A stretch of DNA of 64,000 nucleotides from Cunninghamella blakesleeana (Eukaryota; Mucoromycota; Mucoromycetes; Mucorales; Cunninghamellaceae), in the NCBI GenBank assembly GCA_017871115.1, contig JAFCIZ010000006.1:2418001-2482000 (forward strand), read 5' to 3'. A program made the translations under genes and the position numbers. Of this stretch, positions 55,639 through 64,000 are shown piece by piece (the stretch's first letter is position 1; every line of letters starts with the position of its first letter). The notes beneath the pieces are model-generated. The model made no database searches and had not been told where the DNA came from. It saw nothing but the letters and a program-made list of their open reading frames with translations.

Positions 55639-55639
55639 T

Positions 55640-56428
55640 TAAGTTGCTCTACTTATAAAACAAGAACTGGTGCTCACTGGAATTATCTTATTGTTAGCAA
55701 TAACGCTCTCTGATTTTTCTTTCCTTTTTTTGGATTGGCCTTGTACTACTGGTGCAAAAACACCAAGGTGCTTTTGTTCCTTACCCGATCCTTATAAATT
55801 TTAATTTTTTTTTAAATATAAATAGAACCAATTTTTCTCTCTTTCTTTCTTTTAAATTGTCAAATTTTTATAATAAATTATTATCTATTAAATAATTATT
55901 GAACTTGTCCACTTTATAAATCATATTTTATAATTTTAACTTATTTTACTTATAACTCATTCAAATTACTGAATTTATCTATTTTTTATAACAAACTATA
56001 TTATTTTATTTTATTTTTATTTTTATATTTATTTACTTAAATATTTTTCAACAACTCAAATTTAAATTACTTTTTAAATTTTCTTATTATATTTATTTTA
56101 CATTGCGGTTACTGAAATCTCTCTTTAATCCTGCAATTATATTACACCTTTTAAAATTTTTATATTTTTTATTTCTTTATTTTTACTTTATTTTATTTTA
56201 TTTTTTTATTCCTTTATATTAAGTCGTTCTACTTATAAAACAGGAACTGGTGCTCACTGGAATTATATTATACATATCAAATATTACTTTTAATACTCAT
56301 TCCTCATTTCAACAAAATAAATCTTAAACAAAAACCCACACAACATTATTTATAATTAATATAAATACAAACTCTCTTATTTTAGTTTAACAAAAATAAC
56401 TCTTACCAAAAACGCACACAACAACTCA
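55640..56428 (+). repeat. Ty3-like LTR fragments (copy A)
   Basis: 55690-55993 is almost identical to 58502-58895, differing mainly in having one instead of seven minisatellite units. The segment is framed by two copies of ACTTATAAAACA followed within a few bases by TGGTGCTCACTGG (55668-55680 and 56248-56260), the same motif as before the gag gene at the window end. These are degraded LTR and leader pieces. Confidence 0.75.
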
Positions 56429-56668
56429 GATAAACATTTACATTACCAAAAGTATAATATTATATTTTTAAATATTAACCCATAAATTTGCGCGTTGGTT
56501 TTATGCATAACATTTGGATTGCCTCTTGAAAATTTGCTTTAATCATGAATTATTAATAAACCATTCATCCTTAACTAATCCAAACAATAATTAATTATTA
56601 ATATTACAAAGGTCATATCAATTAATATATAAAATTATAAAATATAAACTTGTTTTAAAAAAAATATT
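56429..56668. repeat. 240-bp direct repeat, left copy
   Basis: Matches 57968-58207 with one visible mismatch (CATTACC versus CACTACC near its start). Contains TTTGCGCGTTGGTTTTATGC. Lies 3' of the nuclease-like gene. Confidence 0.95.
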
Positions 56669-56856
56669 AATATCCAATTATATTATGAATAATTTTTTAT
56701 AATAAAAACATGTATCTTTGTATTTTTCGTAAAGATTATACTAATTCAAATTTATTAATAATATGTGATATTAATATATATATATATAAGCATTTTTCAT
56801 AAAAAGTATTTCCATCCACTGATTTTTTTTATGCAAGTTATTTAAATTGGAAAAAG

Positions 56857-57618
56857 CTAATCAGGTTGTTCAGTAAGTATATTCAAACAGTGATCAATCA
56901 TATAATTTACTTTATACACAAGTGGAGCTACCCTATCTTTCCATTGTTCTTGATCCTTTAATAAATTTATTTCGATTGGATCAAGTTTCTGTTCATATTT
57001 CCATGTAATACTTGATTTAATATTGTTATTATTATTTATATCGTTTCCTTTACACCAAATAAATTCCCAGCTATATCCTGTTGTTACAATACCATATACG
57101 ACGTGATCTTTTGGAGCACCAAGTTTAATATTTTTAATGTAAGCATTATATAATTGCATAAGAAGTTGTGCTCTACCTTGATCCCAATCTTGTTTTTTAG
57201 CTTCAATAATAACTAAAATAAGTTTACCATGAACAATTACAAATTCAACAGGTCCTTTAACATCTTCGCCATCAATTTGTTCTTCTTTTTTAATTATTAC
57301 ATTTTTATCATAATATTCTGCAATAATATTATAAACAACAGTAGAAACAAATTCATGTCTTTTAGATTCATTTCCTTCATCCGCTACACCATAAGCTTTA
57401 GTCAATTTAATAAGAGCTTTAGATATATCTTCAATAACATCTTCATCGATCACTTTTGTTGGAATACTCTCTAAATTTGTAAATAATGTCATGCTACTAA
57501 TTTCAAGAAAGTCTAAAACTTTTTCATATGATAATCCTGCATATCCTTTTTTGTTTTCTGATTTAAATATATCTACAGTTGTTTCTTCCACACGTCTTCT
57601 TTTTTTATCTTCTGACAT
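56857..57618 (-). CDS. PD-(D/E)XK nuclease-like protein
   Basis: A single exon of 253 residues, beginning MSEDKKRRRVEETTVDIF, which resembles a nuclear-localisation segment. The core resembles a restriction-endonuclease-like fold: helices, then GPVEFVIVHGKLILVIIEAK, in which E of VEF and the EAK triad take the places of the PD-(D/E)xK motif, followed by QDWDQGRAQLLMQLYNAY with the Gln of motif IV, and VYGIVTTGYSWEFIWCKG. Similar domains are common in repeat-rich fungal genomes, in Crinkler-type proteins and beside transposons. It is framed by 240-bp direct repeats inside a transposon nest, which suggests mobile or duplicated cargo. Target and activity are unknown. Confidence 0.72.
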   Translation of the reverse strand: MSEDKKRRRVEETTVDIFKSENKKGYAGLSYEKVLDFLEISSMTLFTNLESIPTKVIDEDVIEDISKALIKLTKAYGVADEGNESKRHEFVSTVVYNIIAEYYDKNVIIKKEEQIDGEDVKGPVEFVIVHGKLILVIIEAKKQDWDQGRAQLLMQLYNAYIKNIKLGAPKDHVVYGIVTTGYSWEFIWCKGNDINNNNNIKSSITWKYEQKLDPIEINLLKDQEQWKDRVAPLVYKVNYMIDHCLNILTEQPD

Positions 57619-57967
57619 TTTATAAATAAGAAAGATTCAATTTTCAGTAGAAAATAAAATAAAAAAAAAGAGGTAAAAAATTGATATTTTTTTATGAAAT
57701 TTAAACTCAGTATTTGTTATTGTTATCATGTGATCACATGATATTTTAATATATCATTTTCCTCTATTTCACTATCTTTTATTTAATCATTTAATTTCAT
57801 TTATTTTATTATAAACGTTAATATTTTGAATTTTTCATATTTTTAGATAGATATTTAATGCAGTTTTGTGAAAATCTTTATTTATTTCACAACTTATATA
57901 TTCACCACTTCTTCACAGATAATAATAAAAGATATTTTTATATAATACAGTTTTTTTTTTCTCATAA

Positions 57968-58207
57968 GATAAACATTTACACTACCAAAAGTATAATATT
58001 ATATTTTTAAATATTAACCCATAAATTTGCGCGTTGGTTTTATGCATAACATTTGGATTGCCTCTTGAAAATTTGCTTTAATCATGAATTATTAATAAAC
58101 CATTCATCCTTAACTAATCCAAACAATAATTAATTATTAATATTACAAAGGTCATATCAATTAATATATAAAATTATAAAATATAAACTTGTTTTAAAAA
58201 AAATATT
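57968..58207. repeat. 240-bp direct repeat, right copy
   Basis: A second copy of 56429-56668, one mismatch. Its right end abuts the TG start of an LTR at 58207, so the repeat either ends or is cut there. Confidence 0.95.
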
Positions 58208-58895
58208 GTTGCGCGATGGATTCGCTTGGATCATTTCGAAGACCGCTCATGGAATCTGATTGGTTAAAATATTTCATCATTTTTGGTAACAATTTTATTA
58301 ACACTTTTTATATCATTTTCGATAACAAATTTGTTAACACTTTTGGTGACAAATTTGATAACAAAATCAGTAACACTTTTTATGTCGAATCTGACATAAA
58401 ATTTAAAACCTTATTTTTATTTTTTTTATATAAATACTCGACAATTTTATTTTATTATTGAAAAAACAGTTAATTTTGAATAAAAAAAAGATTTCTATAC
58501 ATTTGTTAGCAATAACGCTCTCTGATTTTTCTTTCCTTTTTTTGGATTGGCCTTGTACTACTGGTGCAAAAACACCAAGGTGCAAAAACACCAAGGTGCA
58601 AAAACACCAAGGTGCAAAAACACCAAGGTGCAAAAACACCAAAGGTGCAAAAACACCAAAGGTACAAAAACACCAAGGTGCTTTTGTTCCTTACCCGATC
58701 CTTATAAATTTTAATTTTTTTTTAAATATAAATAGAACCAATTTTTCTCTCTTTCTTTCTTTTAAATTGTCAAATTTTTATAATAAATTATTATCTATTA
58801 AATAATTATTGAACTTGTCCACTTTATAAATCATATTTTATAATTTTAACTTATTTTACTTATAACTTATTCAAATTACTGAATTTATCTATTTT
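58207..58895 (+). repeat. Ty3-like LTR (copy B), interrupted by a DIRS element
   Basis: Begins TGTTGCGCG. It has a promoter-like TATAAATACTCG at 58429-58440, which recurs as TATAAATACTCGAC in the LTR before the gag gene (62933-62946), each followed within 30 bp by GAAAAAAC and GTTAATTTT. Its 3' part matches copy A until 58895, exactly where the DIRS element begins. Confidence 0.7.
58563..58682. repeat. 16-17-bp minisatellite in the LTR
   Basis: Seven tandem units of GGTGCAAAAACACCAA(A)G. Each unit holds its own small inverted repeat (GGTG/CACC). Copy A of the LTR has a single unit at the same place. Confidence 0.95.
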
Positions 58896-58945
58896 AGTAT
58901 GTAATACGAATACTTTATGAAGTATTTAACATATTACACGAGTAA

Positions 58946-59034
58946 GTGATAATGGTTGTTGTAATCATTCTTTATTTATTAAATCGAACTTTGCACTGAG
59001 TTTAAAATTAGAAAATATAAAATAAAATATATAA

Positions 59035-59077
<43 letters not shown>

Positions 59078-59090
59078 CTTTATCTTCTTT
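58946..59090 (+). repeat. DIRS inverted terminal repeat, left
   Basis: About 145 bp, matches the reverse complement of 62666-62809, including a T28/A27 homopolymer and the TTTGCACTGAGTTTAAAATT block. Confidence 0.93.
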
Positions 59091-59143
59091 GAGTGAGTAT
59101 GAGTGTAATTATAGCTTAAAGATAAAAGGGAGAGGAGGGTGGG

Positions 59144-59238
59144 AACAACCATTATCACTTACTCGTGTAATATGTTAAATACTTCATAAAGTATTCGTAT
59201 TACATACTATTACACTTCGTTTGTGATAATGGTTGTTG
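59144..59238. repeat. DIRS internal complementary region
   Basis: A seam at 59208/59209 separates the complement of the left outer end from the complement of the right outer end. Joined, they represent the circle junction of the two element ends, the template for end restoration in DIRS. Confidence 0.9.
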
Positions 59239-59851
59239 ATCCAGAGTATAAGATATAATAAAAGAAAACAAATGTGATAGACAATTAAATGATTGTATCA
59301 ATAATGAGATAACATATAATTGTAGTGTACAAATCAAAAATATTTGTATAGAAATATAGAATTATGTGTAGAAAGATTTAAAGGGTCATATAACTATAAC
59401 TGCATATTTAAATGTATTTAACCAAGTGTAAAGATGCATAAATGGGTCGGGTTGCTATTATAATAATCTGTGTTGAACCAAATATTTAATATGTATGTGT
59501 CTATAGCAGTGTATTGTTATATTCAAGTTGTAATGTATGTATATATCTCTTTATACATATACTTTTTTTTTTTTTTTTTTTTTTTGGAGATGATGATAGT
59601 GGTAAAATTAAACTACTTACTAATCCATATATATTTTCTTGGGTGATGATAGTGATAAAATAAACTACTTGTTAATTTATAAACATTGTTGATGTATATG
59701 AATTTTCTTGATTGTTGAGCTAAATATTGAAATACCTTGTAATAGTAGTAGCTCTACCCTAGTTGTCTCTATTAGTAGCTTTTGTCATTAATACGTATAT
59801 CAATGGTGTAATTATACCAGTAACTCCATAGTGTAAAATAATAGTAGATCC

Positions 59852-59893
<42 letters not shown>

Positions 59894-60257
59894 GCGAATA
59901 AACTTCCTAATAAATAATAAGTATATGTGAATTATTGTAGAATTGTATAATTTACTCTTCTATATGTTATTCTGATATCCTTTCTATGTATTTATGATGT
60001 TAGCTTATATTGCCATGTAGATCTATATTATTGTATATATTAATATTTCCTTTATAATTATTATTGTCGATGTATATGTATATGATTAATTCATCTTATC
60101 TTTAATATTCATTTGAATTAAAATAATGTAGTGAGAGCTGTTATATAATTTAATTAGAATGTAGTTGAGCAAGTCGAATAAGTAGTGGTTGTATAACATA
60201 TTTGAAAATCGATATAAAGAATAGACTATGTAATTATATATATCTATTTAAATGTGA
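59239..60257. other. DIRS region between ICR and RT gene; no open frame
   Basis: About 1 kb without a usable reading frame on either strand. Two long T tracts lie here (59563-59585 and 59853-59892, the latter exactly 40 nt). This is where additional DIRS coding sequence might be expected but is absent. Confidence 0.6.
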
Positions 60258-62417
60258 TTATGTAGGTTGATCAAGATCCCATGCTAACATTGTCCATCTA
60301 TTATTCTTTTTTATAATATGATTATCTTCCTCATGATCTATTAAATGATGTTGTTGTAATATAATTGGTTGTTGTTGAGCAAGATTAGCTGCAATTGGAT
60401 ACCAAGGAGCTGAAGGCCAATTAGGTGTAATTAGCGTCGCAGATTGTGGAGACTTTTGTAACCGTTGAAGTACTTGTAATATTAAATTCCAAGGTGGAGC
60501 TAAATATATTCTACCATTAATGTTTTTCCATGATATTGAAAATGCATTGGTTCCTGCTGCATCAGAATAATATTGATATGATATAAAATAAGTCGGAATT
60601 TTTGAATTTTTTGGTGAGGCAAACAAGTCTACTACATGAGGTCCCCAAAGGTTATCGAGCCAATTAAAAGTACGTTGAGGAATAGACCATTCAATTTGAT
60701 CATGGAGCTGTCTTGAAGGTGCATCAGCCGGATTAAGTTTTGAAGGTACATATAGAGTAGATAATTCAACATTATTACTAAAACAATATTTCCAAATGTC
60801 CATAGCTAAATTATTGAGTTTTTTAGAACGTGTACCACCAAACTTATAAATATATGACATAGCTGATAAATTATCAATACATATTTGAAAGTGAAGATGA
60901 CTATCGTTTATATGTAATTGTTTTTGATGTTGCCATTGTATGGCTTTTTTAACTACAAGGAGCTCTTTATAATTTATGTGTTCATGTATTACGGAAGGTG
61001 ACCATTTTCCACTTAGGTTACCATTATCCGAAACGATTCCCCATCCATCGTTTGAAGCATCAGTAAAAATTTGTAAAGGTGATTGTTGTATAATATTTCT
61101 TCCATTCCATTTTAATAATTGAGATATCCACCAAGTAAGCTCTTGTTTCATATGTTGATTAATTGGAACTAAATGATCGGTAGATTTTTTACGATACATA
61201 TTAAGTTGTTGGATTAGTCGTCTAGTTCGAAATTTAGCCTGAATATTTCCCATAAAAGTTGCTAATGCTGTACCAATAAAACTTGATAATAATCTCCATG
61301 TTGTTGATGTTTTATATAGTAACTTATAGGCTAAACGTCTGATGGATCTTATCTTCTTGCCAGGCACCGTAAGTGTCATGTCCATTGTATTAATTGTCAT
61401 ACCTAGATGATCTATCTTTTGAGTTGGTGTAAGTTGCGATTTTTTGTCATTGATTAACCATCCCATTTGCTTCATTTTATCATGAACCAGTTGAGTATGT
61501 AATATTGATTTTTCGCGCGTTGGAGCCATAATAAGAATGTCATCCAGATATGCTGTGATTCTAATACCTTGTTTACGTGCCCAATGTAATAAAGGTTTAA
61601 CTACCTTTGTAAATACCCAAGGTGATAATGCCAAACCAAAAGGTAAGACTTTATATTGATACAGTTGTTGTTTCCACATAAATCGTAAATAATTACGTGA
61701 TGTTACATCAATAGGGATATGGTGAAAGGCATCTTGAAGATCAATGGATGTGAGATAATCATTAGGTTGAAGCAGAGAAGATATCATTTGTAAAGTTTCC
61801 ATTTTGAAATGACGTTGAGGTAGGTATTCATTTAAACGACGTAGATTGAGAACTGGTCTTAAACCTCCATCTTTTTTTGGTATAACGAAAAGATTTGAGA
61901 TAAAGCCGAATGAACGATCGTTGACATGTTCAATAGCATTTTTTAATAGTAGGGTGTTTATTTCTTTATCTATCACACTAATAGAAGTAGTCGAAAGTTG
62001 ATTTATTCCATAAGGTTGATTAACTTTTAGTGTCAAAGGCGGTGGATAATTGAAATAAAGTTTGAATCCATTACGTATAACTTTAAAGAGCCATGGGTGT
62101 AAAGGTTCTTGTAAAATAGAAGACCACAAGGAAGCAAATGAAGATAGACGCCCTCCTACTATATTTTCTGGTAATGCATTTTCAGTAAAATAATTAAAAC
62201 CATTATTAGATACCGATGATGAATAGCTATCGTGTGTTAAACTAGAGTTGAAGGTGTTGTTATAATTTTTTCTATACGAACTTCGTCGTTTATTATTTAT
62301 GTGATATGATGCTGAACACTTATATTTTAATCTTTTAGATTTTTTATTTTTTGTAAACTGTTGTAAATAGCGATATATCTCTAAGTATTTATGAAATTCG
62401 TCGGGGGAACTAAATAA
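60258..62417 (-). CDS. DIRS-type reverse transcriptase/RNase H polyprotein
   Basis: The frame is open for 719 residues from 62417; the first ATG is at 62129, but the family block VGGRLSSFASLW lies upstream of it, so translation likely enters from the overlapping small frame or another start. RT motifs: FISNLFVIPKKDGGLRPVLN, LNEYLPQRHFKMETL (typical of DIRS), YLTSIDLQDAFHHIPI, QYKVLPFGLALSPWVFTKVV, and the catalytic YLDD in ITAYLDDILIM. RNase H begins at IFTDASNDGWG, with INYKELLVV, CIDNLSAMSYI, and NPADAPSR. After it comes the C-terminal block VVDLFASPKNSKIPTYFISY and IYLAPPWNLILQVLQ with NWPSAPWYP, as in DIRS elements. No stops or frameshifts interrupt it. Confidence 0.88.
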   Translation of the reverse strand, partial: LFSSPDEFHKYLEIYRYLQQFTKNKKSKRLKYKCSASYHINNKRRSSYRKNYNNTFNSSLTHDSYSSSVSNNGFNYFTENALPENIVGGRLSSFASLWSSILQEPLHPWLFKVIRNGFKLYFNYPPPLTLKVNQPYGINQLSTTSISVIDKEINTLLLKNAIEHVNDRSFGFISNLFVIPKKDGGLRPVLNLRRLNEYLPQRHFKMETLQMISSLLQPNDYLTSIDLQDAFHHIPIDVTSRNYLRFMWKQQLYQYKVLPFGLALSPWVFTKVVKPLLHWARKQGIRITAYLDDILIMAPTREKSILHTQLVHDKMKQMGWLINDKKSQLTPTQKIDHLGMTINTMDMTLTVPGKKIRSIRRLAYKLLYKTSTTWRLLSSFIGTALATFMGNIQAKFRTRRLIQQLNMYRKKSTDHLVPINQHMKQELTWWISQLLKWNGRNIIQQSPLQIFTDASNDGWGIVSDNGNLSGKWSPSVIHEHINYKELLVVKKAIQWQHQKQLHINDSHLHFQICIDNLSAMSYIYKFGGTRSKKLNNLAMDIWKYCFSNNVELSTLYVPSKLNPADAPSRQLHDQIEWSIPQRTFNWLDNLWGPHVVDLFASPKNSKIPTYFISYQYYSDAAGTNAFSISWKNINGRIYLAPPWNLILQVLQRLQKSPQSATLITPNWPSAPWYPIAANLAQQQPIILQQHHLIDHEEDNHIIKKNNRWTMLAWDLDQPT

Positions 62418-62608
62418 TTATCTTCCGAACTTCTAGTATATATAGCTTTTCTTTTTCTCCTTAACAGTGCTGTGTTAAGAGTAGATTGTTTATCCCAAAA
62501 GTTAACAGTGGCTGAATTAGTTGATAACGGAGATTTATTTAACTTATCAAGAAATTGTGGTAGCCAAGGAGGAATATCATTACTATTATCAACAGGATCT
62601 TTATTCAT
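62381..62608 (-). CDS. Short leader ORF of the DIRS element (gag-like position)
   Basis: 75 residues starting MNKDPVDNSNDIPPWLPQFL, ending in NYLVPPTNFINT. It overlaps the open RT frame by about 37 nt, in the -1 frame relative to it, so a frameshift could fuse them. It has no recognisable domain and is far shorter than usual gag proteins. Confidence 0.55.
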   Translation of the reverse strand: MNKDPVDNSNDIPPWLPQFLDKLNKSPLSTNSATVNFWDKQSTLNTALLRRKRKAIYTRSSEDNYLVPPTNFINT

Positions 62609-62665
62609 TATGAGAATAGTACCCAGACGGTAGATACCAGGTGCATAAGTACAAAGTTCGAACGA

Positions 62666-62678
62666 AAAGAAGATAAAG

Positions 62679-62720
<42 letters not shown>

Positions 62721-62809
62721 TTATATATTTTATTTTATATTTTCTAATTTTAAACTCAGTGCAAAGTTCGATTTAATAAATAAAGAATGATTACAACAAC
62801 CATTATCAC
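62666..62809 (-). repeat. DIRS inverted terminal repeat, right
   Basis: Reverse complement of the left terminal repeat at 58946-59090, over the full length. Confidence 0.93.
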
Positions 62810-62823
62810 AAACGAAGTGTAAT

Positions 62824-63388
62824 ATTATTATTTTTATTAACAAAATTTATATCACTTATTTCATAATATACTTATCAACACTTTTAATATCATTATTGAT
62901 ATTAAAAATGGAATATCTAATTTTTATTTTAGTATAAATACTCGACCTTTTTTTCAATTTTTTGAAAAAACTTTAGTTAATTTTTATTATAATAATAAAG
63001 TACTTATATTAAAACAAATAAGTCTATTAACTCATCTTTTTAGCTAAAGATTATATTTATTATTAATATTGTTGATTACTATCCAATATTACCTTATATT
63101 ATTTTATTATAATAATCGTTGATCTTTATCCGATATTATATTTATTTTATTTTATTTTTACTTTGTCTATATAATTGTTGATCTTTATCCAATTATATAA
63201 TTTATTTTATTTTATTTTATTATTTTATTTTTATTTTAAACTATTAATCTAAACTAAGTTGTATCTACTTATAAAACAAGATACTGGTGCTCACTGACAA
63301 CTAAACTAAACTATAAAACTATCTACTTTCCAAAACTATAAAAGGAAATTCTATTTTTCAAACAACCCAAAATTTACACAACATATTT
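62824..63388 (+). repeat. LTR and leader of a Ty3-like element (copy C)
   Basis: Carries the same promoter-like TATAAATACTCGAC (62933-62946) as copy B. Three degenerate tandem blocks containing GTTGATCTTTATCC or GTTGATTACTATCC lie at about 63068-63240. Then come ACTTATAAAACAAG and a first TGGTGCTCACTG (63285). Exact borders cannot be set as the 3' LTR is outside the window. Confidence 0.6.
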
Positions 63389-63401
63389 TGGTGCTCACTG
63401 G
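63389..63401 (+). other. Putative primer-binding site of the Ty3-like element
   Basis: TGGTGCTCACTGG followed by CGGGGG, about 160 bp before gag. A TGG start is expected opposite the CCA end of a tRNA; the primer tRNA was not identified. Confidence 0.45.
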
Positions 63402-63557
63402 CGGGGGTAATACTAAAAACCGGGGAAACACTAATTATCAAGGAATAACTAAATCTATAAAAGAATATAATCAAGAATACTTAAATTCAAGTAAACAACT
63501 ACTTTAAAAATATACAAACTTTATCATCCTATTTCAAAAACTTATCTTTATATTCCA

Positions 63558-64000
63558 ATGGAAAATCCACAAAAATCAAGTATCGAGCAAACCGCGTTGG
63601 AAAATCATGATCATCACCATGATCCTAACCTTGCTGCTAAGCTGAAGCTTAATCTTTTAACTTTTTCAGGTTCTGATGACGAAGACTTTCGTTATTTTGA
63701 AAAGTCCTTGGAAAATTATTTTAAATTATCTAGAGTTGGTATGGATAGAAGGGCAATTATCTTGAAGGTGCAATTGTCTGGTCCTGCTGAATTCTATTTT
63801 GAACAATTAGAACAAGATCCAAATATGGCTAACGACTATCAAAAATTGATGAATGCTTTAAGGGAAAAGTATGTCACCAAAGAATTGATATTATCATACG
63901 AAATTGCACTTGGTACTATTAAACAAGGCAATGACGAAAGACCAAAGAACTTCTTGGCACGTATCCAAGAAATGGCAAGATTGGCACAATTAAAGGATGA
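63558..64000 (+). CDS. gag: Gag of a Ty3-like LTR retrotransposon (cut by window end)
   Basis: Open from MENPQKSSIEQTALENHDHH to the last base. The retrotransposon gag domain shows LLTFSGSDDEDFRYFEKSLE, RAIILKVQLSGPAEFYFEQL, YQKLMNALREKYVTKELILS and PKNFLARIQEMARLAQL. It forms the capsid of the virus-like particle; pol would follow outside the window. Codon use is less AT-biased than that of the flanking repeats. Confidence 0.85.
   Translation, partial: MENPQKSSIEQTALENHDHHHDPNLAAKLKLNLLTFSGSDDEDFRYFEKSLENYFKLSRVGMDRRAIILKVQLSGPAEFYFEQLEQDPNMANDYQKLMNALREKYVTKELILSYEIALGTIKQGNDERPKNFLARIQEMARLAQLKD

Larger units (their letters stand above)
58896..62823 (-). mobile_element. DIRS-type tyrosine-recombinase-class retroelement lacking a visible recombinase
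   Basis: A complete-looking 3.9-kb element. It has inverted terminal repeats (58946-59090 and 62666-62809), an internal complementary region at 59144-59238 and RT/RNase H coding on the minus strand. The internal region joins the complements of both outer ends: 59144-59208 pairs with 58896-58960 and 59209-59238 pairs with 62794-62823, the hallmark of DIRS replication through a circle. It inserted in an LTR with no target-site duplication, as expected for DIRS. No tyrosine recombinase reading frame could be found, so this copy may be non-autonomous. Confidence 0.85.

Noticed and set aside
58458..58805. Open frame with repeated GAKTPRCKNTK-like units
   Set aside because: It is a translation of the LTR minisatellite; the frame exists only because unit length permits it and it has no coding context.
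62381..62608. Classifying the short ORF as a tyrosine recombinase fragment
   Set aside because: It has no R...HxxR...Y motif or similar helices; it is better described as a leader or gag-like ORF of unknown role.

Overview
The window is an AT-rich, gene-dense stretch of a eukaryotic nuclear genome. Short introns of about 55-360 nt (GTAAG/GTATT donors, YAG acceptors), Asn/Gln/Ser/His tracts in many proteins and the gene content point to a fungus. Supporting genes are the alpha-aminoadipate lysine gene LYS1, an Ecl1-type zinc protein, a SUR7/PalI-type membrane protein, a Zn(2)-Cys(6) activator, an ankyrin-DIL protein and a class C GPCR. Together with DIRS and Ty3-like elements these suggest an early-diverging lineage, most likely Mucoromycota. 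This placement is inference; no rRNA or tRNA was seen.

Region 0.4-53 kb is a normal gene neighbourhood. In order: an unnamed membrane-anchored coiled-coil protein (+); THO complex subunit THOC3 (-); an arrestin-fold adaptor with a long disordered tail (-); PHO88/SND3 (-); a Mso1-like unknown (-); the dynamin DNM1 (-); COX9 (+); a zeta-crystallin-type quinone oxidoreductase (-); a small Thr/Ala/Asn-rich peptide gene (+); ribosomal P0 (+); a SUR7-like protein (+); an ankyrin-DIL protein (+); a class C GPCR (+); an Ecl1-like protein (-); an RBBP4/Msi1-type histone chaperone (-); LYS1 (-); RAD1 of the 9-1-1 clamp (-); an F-box/WD40 protein (-); a mitochondrial carrier (-); nucleoporin NUP35/53 (-); an FSH1-type serine hydrolase (+); and a zinc-cluster transcription factor (+). 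Several divergent pairs share short promoters. The genes are housekeeping or signalling genes with no operon-like logic.

Region 53.1-55.1 kb has no convincing protein gene but holds a structured locus. On the minus strand a CTAACCC-type telomere-template-like stretch is enclosed by a perfect 16-bp long-range helix. About 0.5 kb downstream is a GC-rich multi-stem/pseudoknot region. I propose it as a telomerase RNA candidate.

Region 55.1-64 kb is a nest of mobile elements: LTR fragments of one Ty3-like family; a PD-(D/E)XK nuclease-like gene between near-identical 240-bp direct repeats; an LTR carrying an expanded minisatellite; and a structurally complete DIRS-type retroelement (58896-62823) with inverted terminal repeats, an internal complementary region and an intact RT/RNase H frame but no visible tyrosine recombinase. 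The window ends inside the gag gene of a Ty3-like element.
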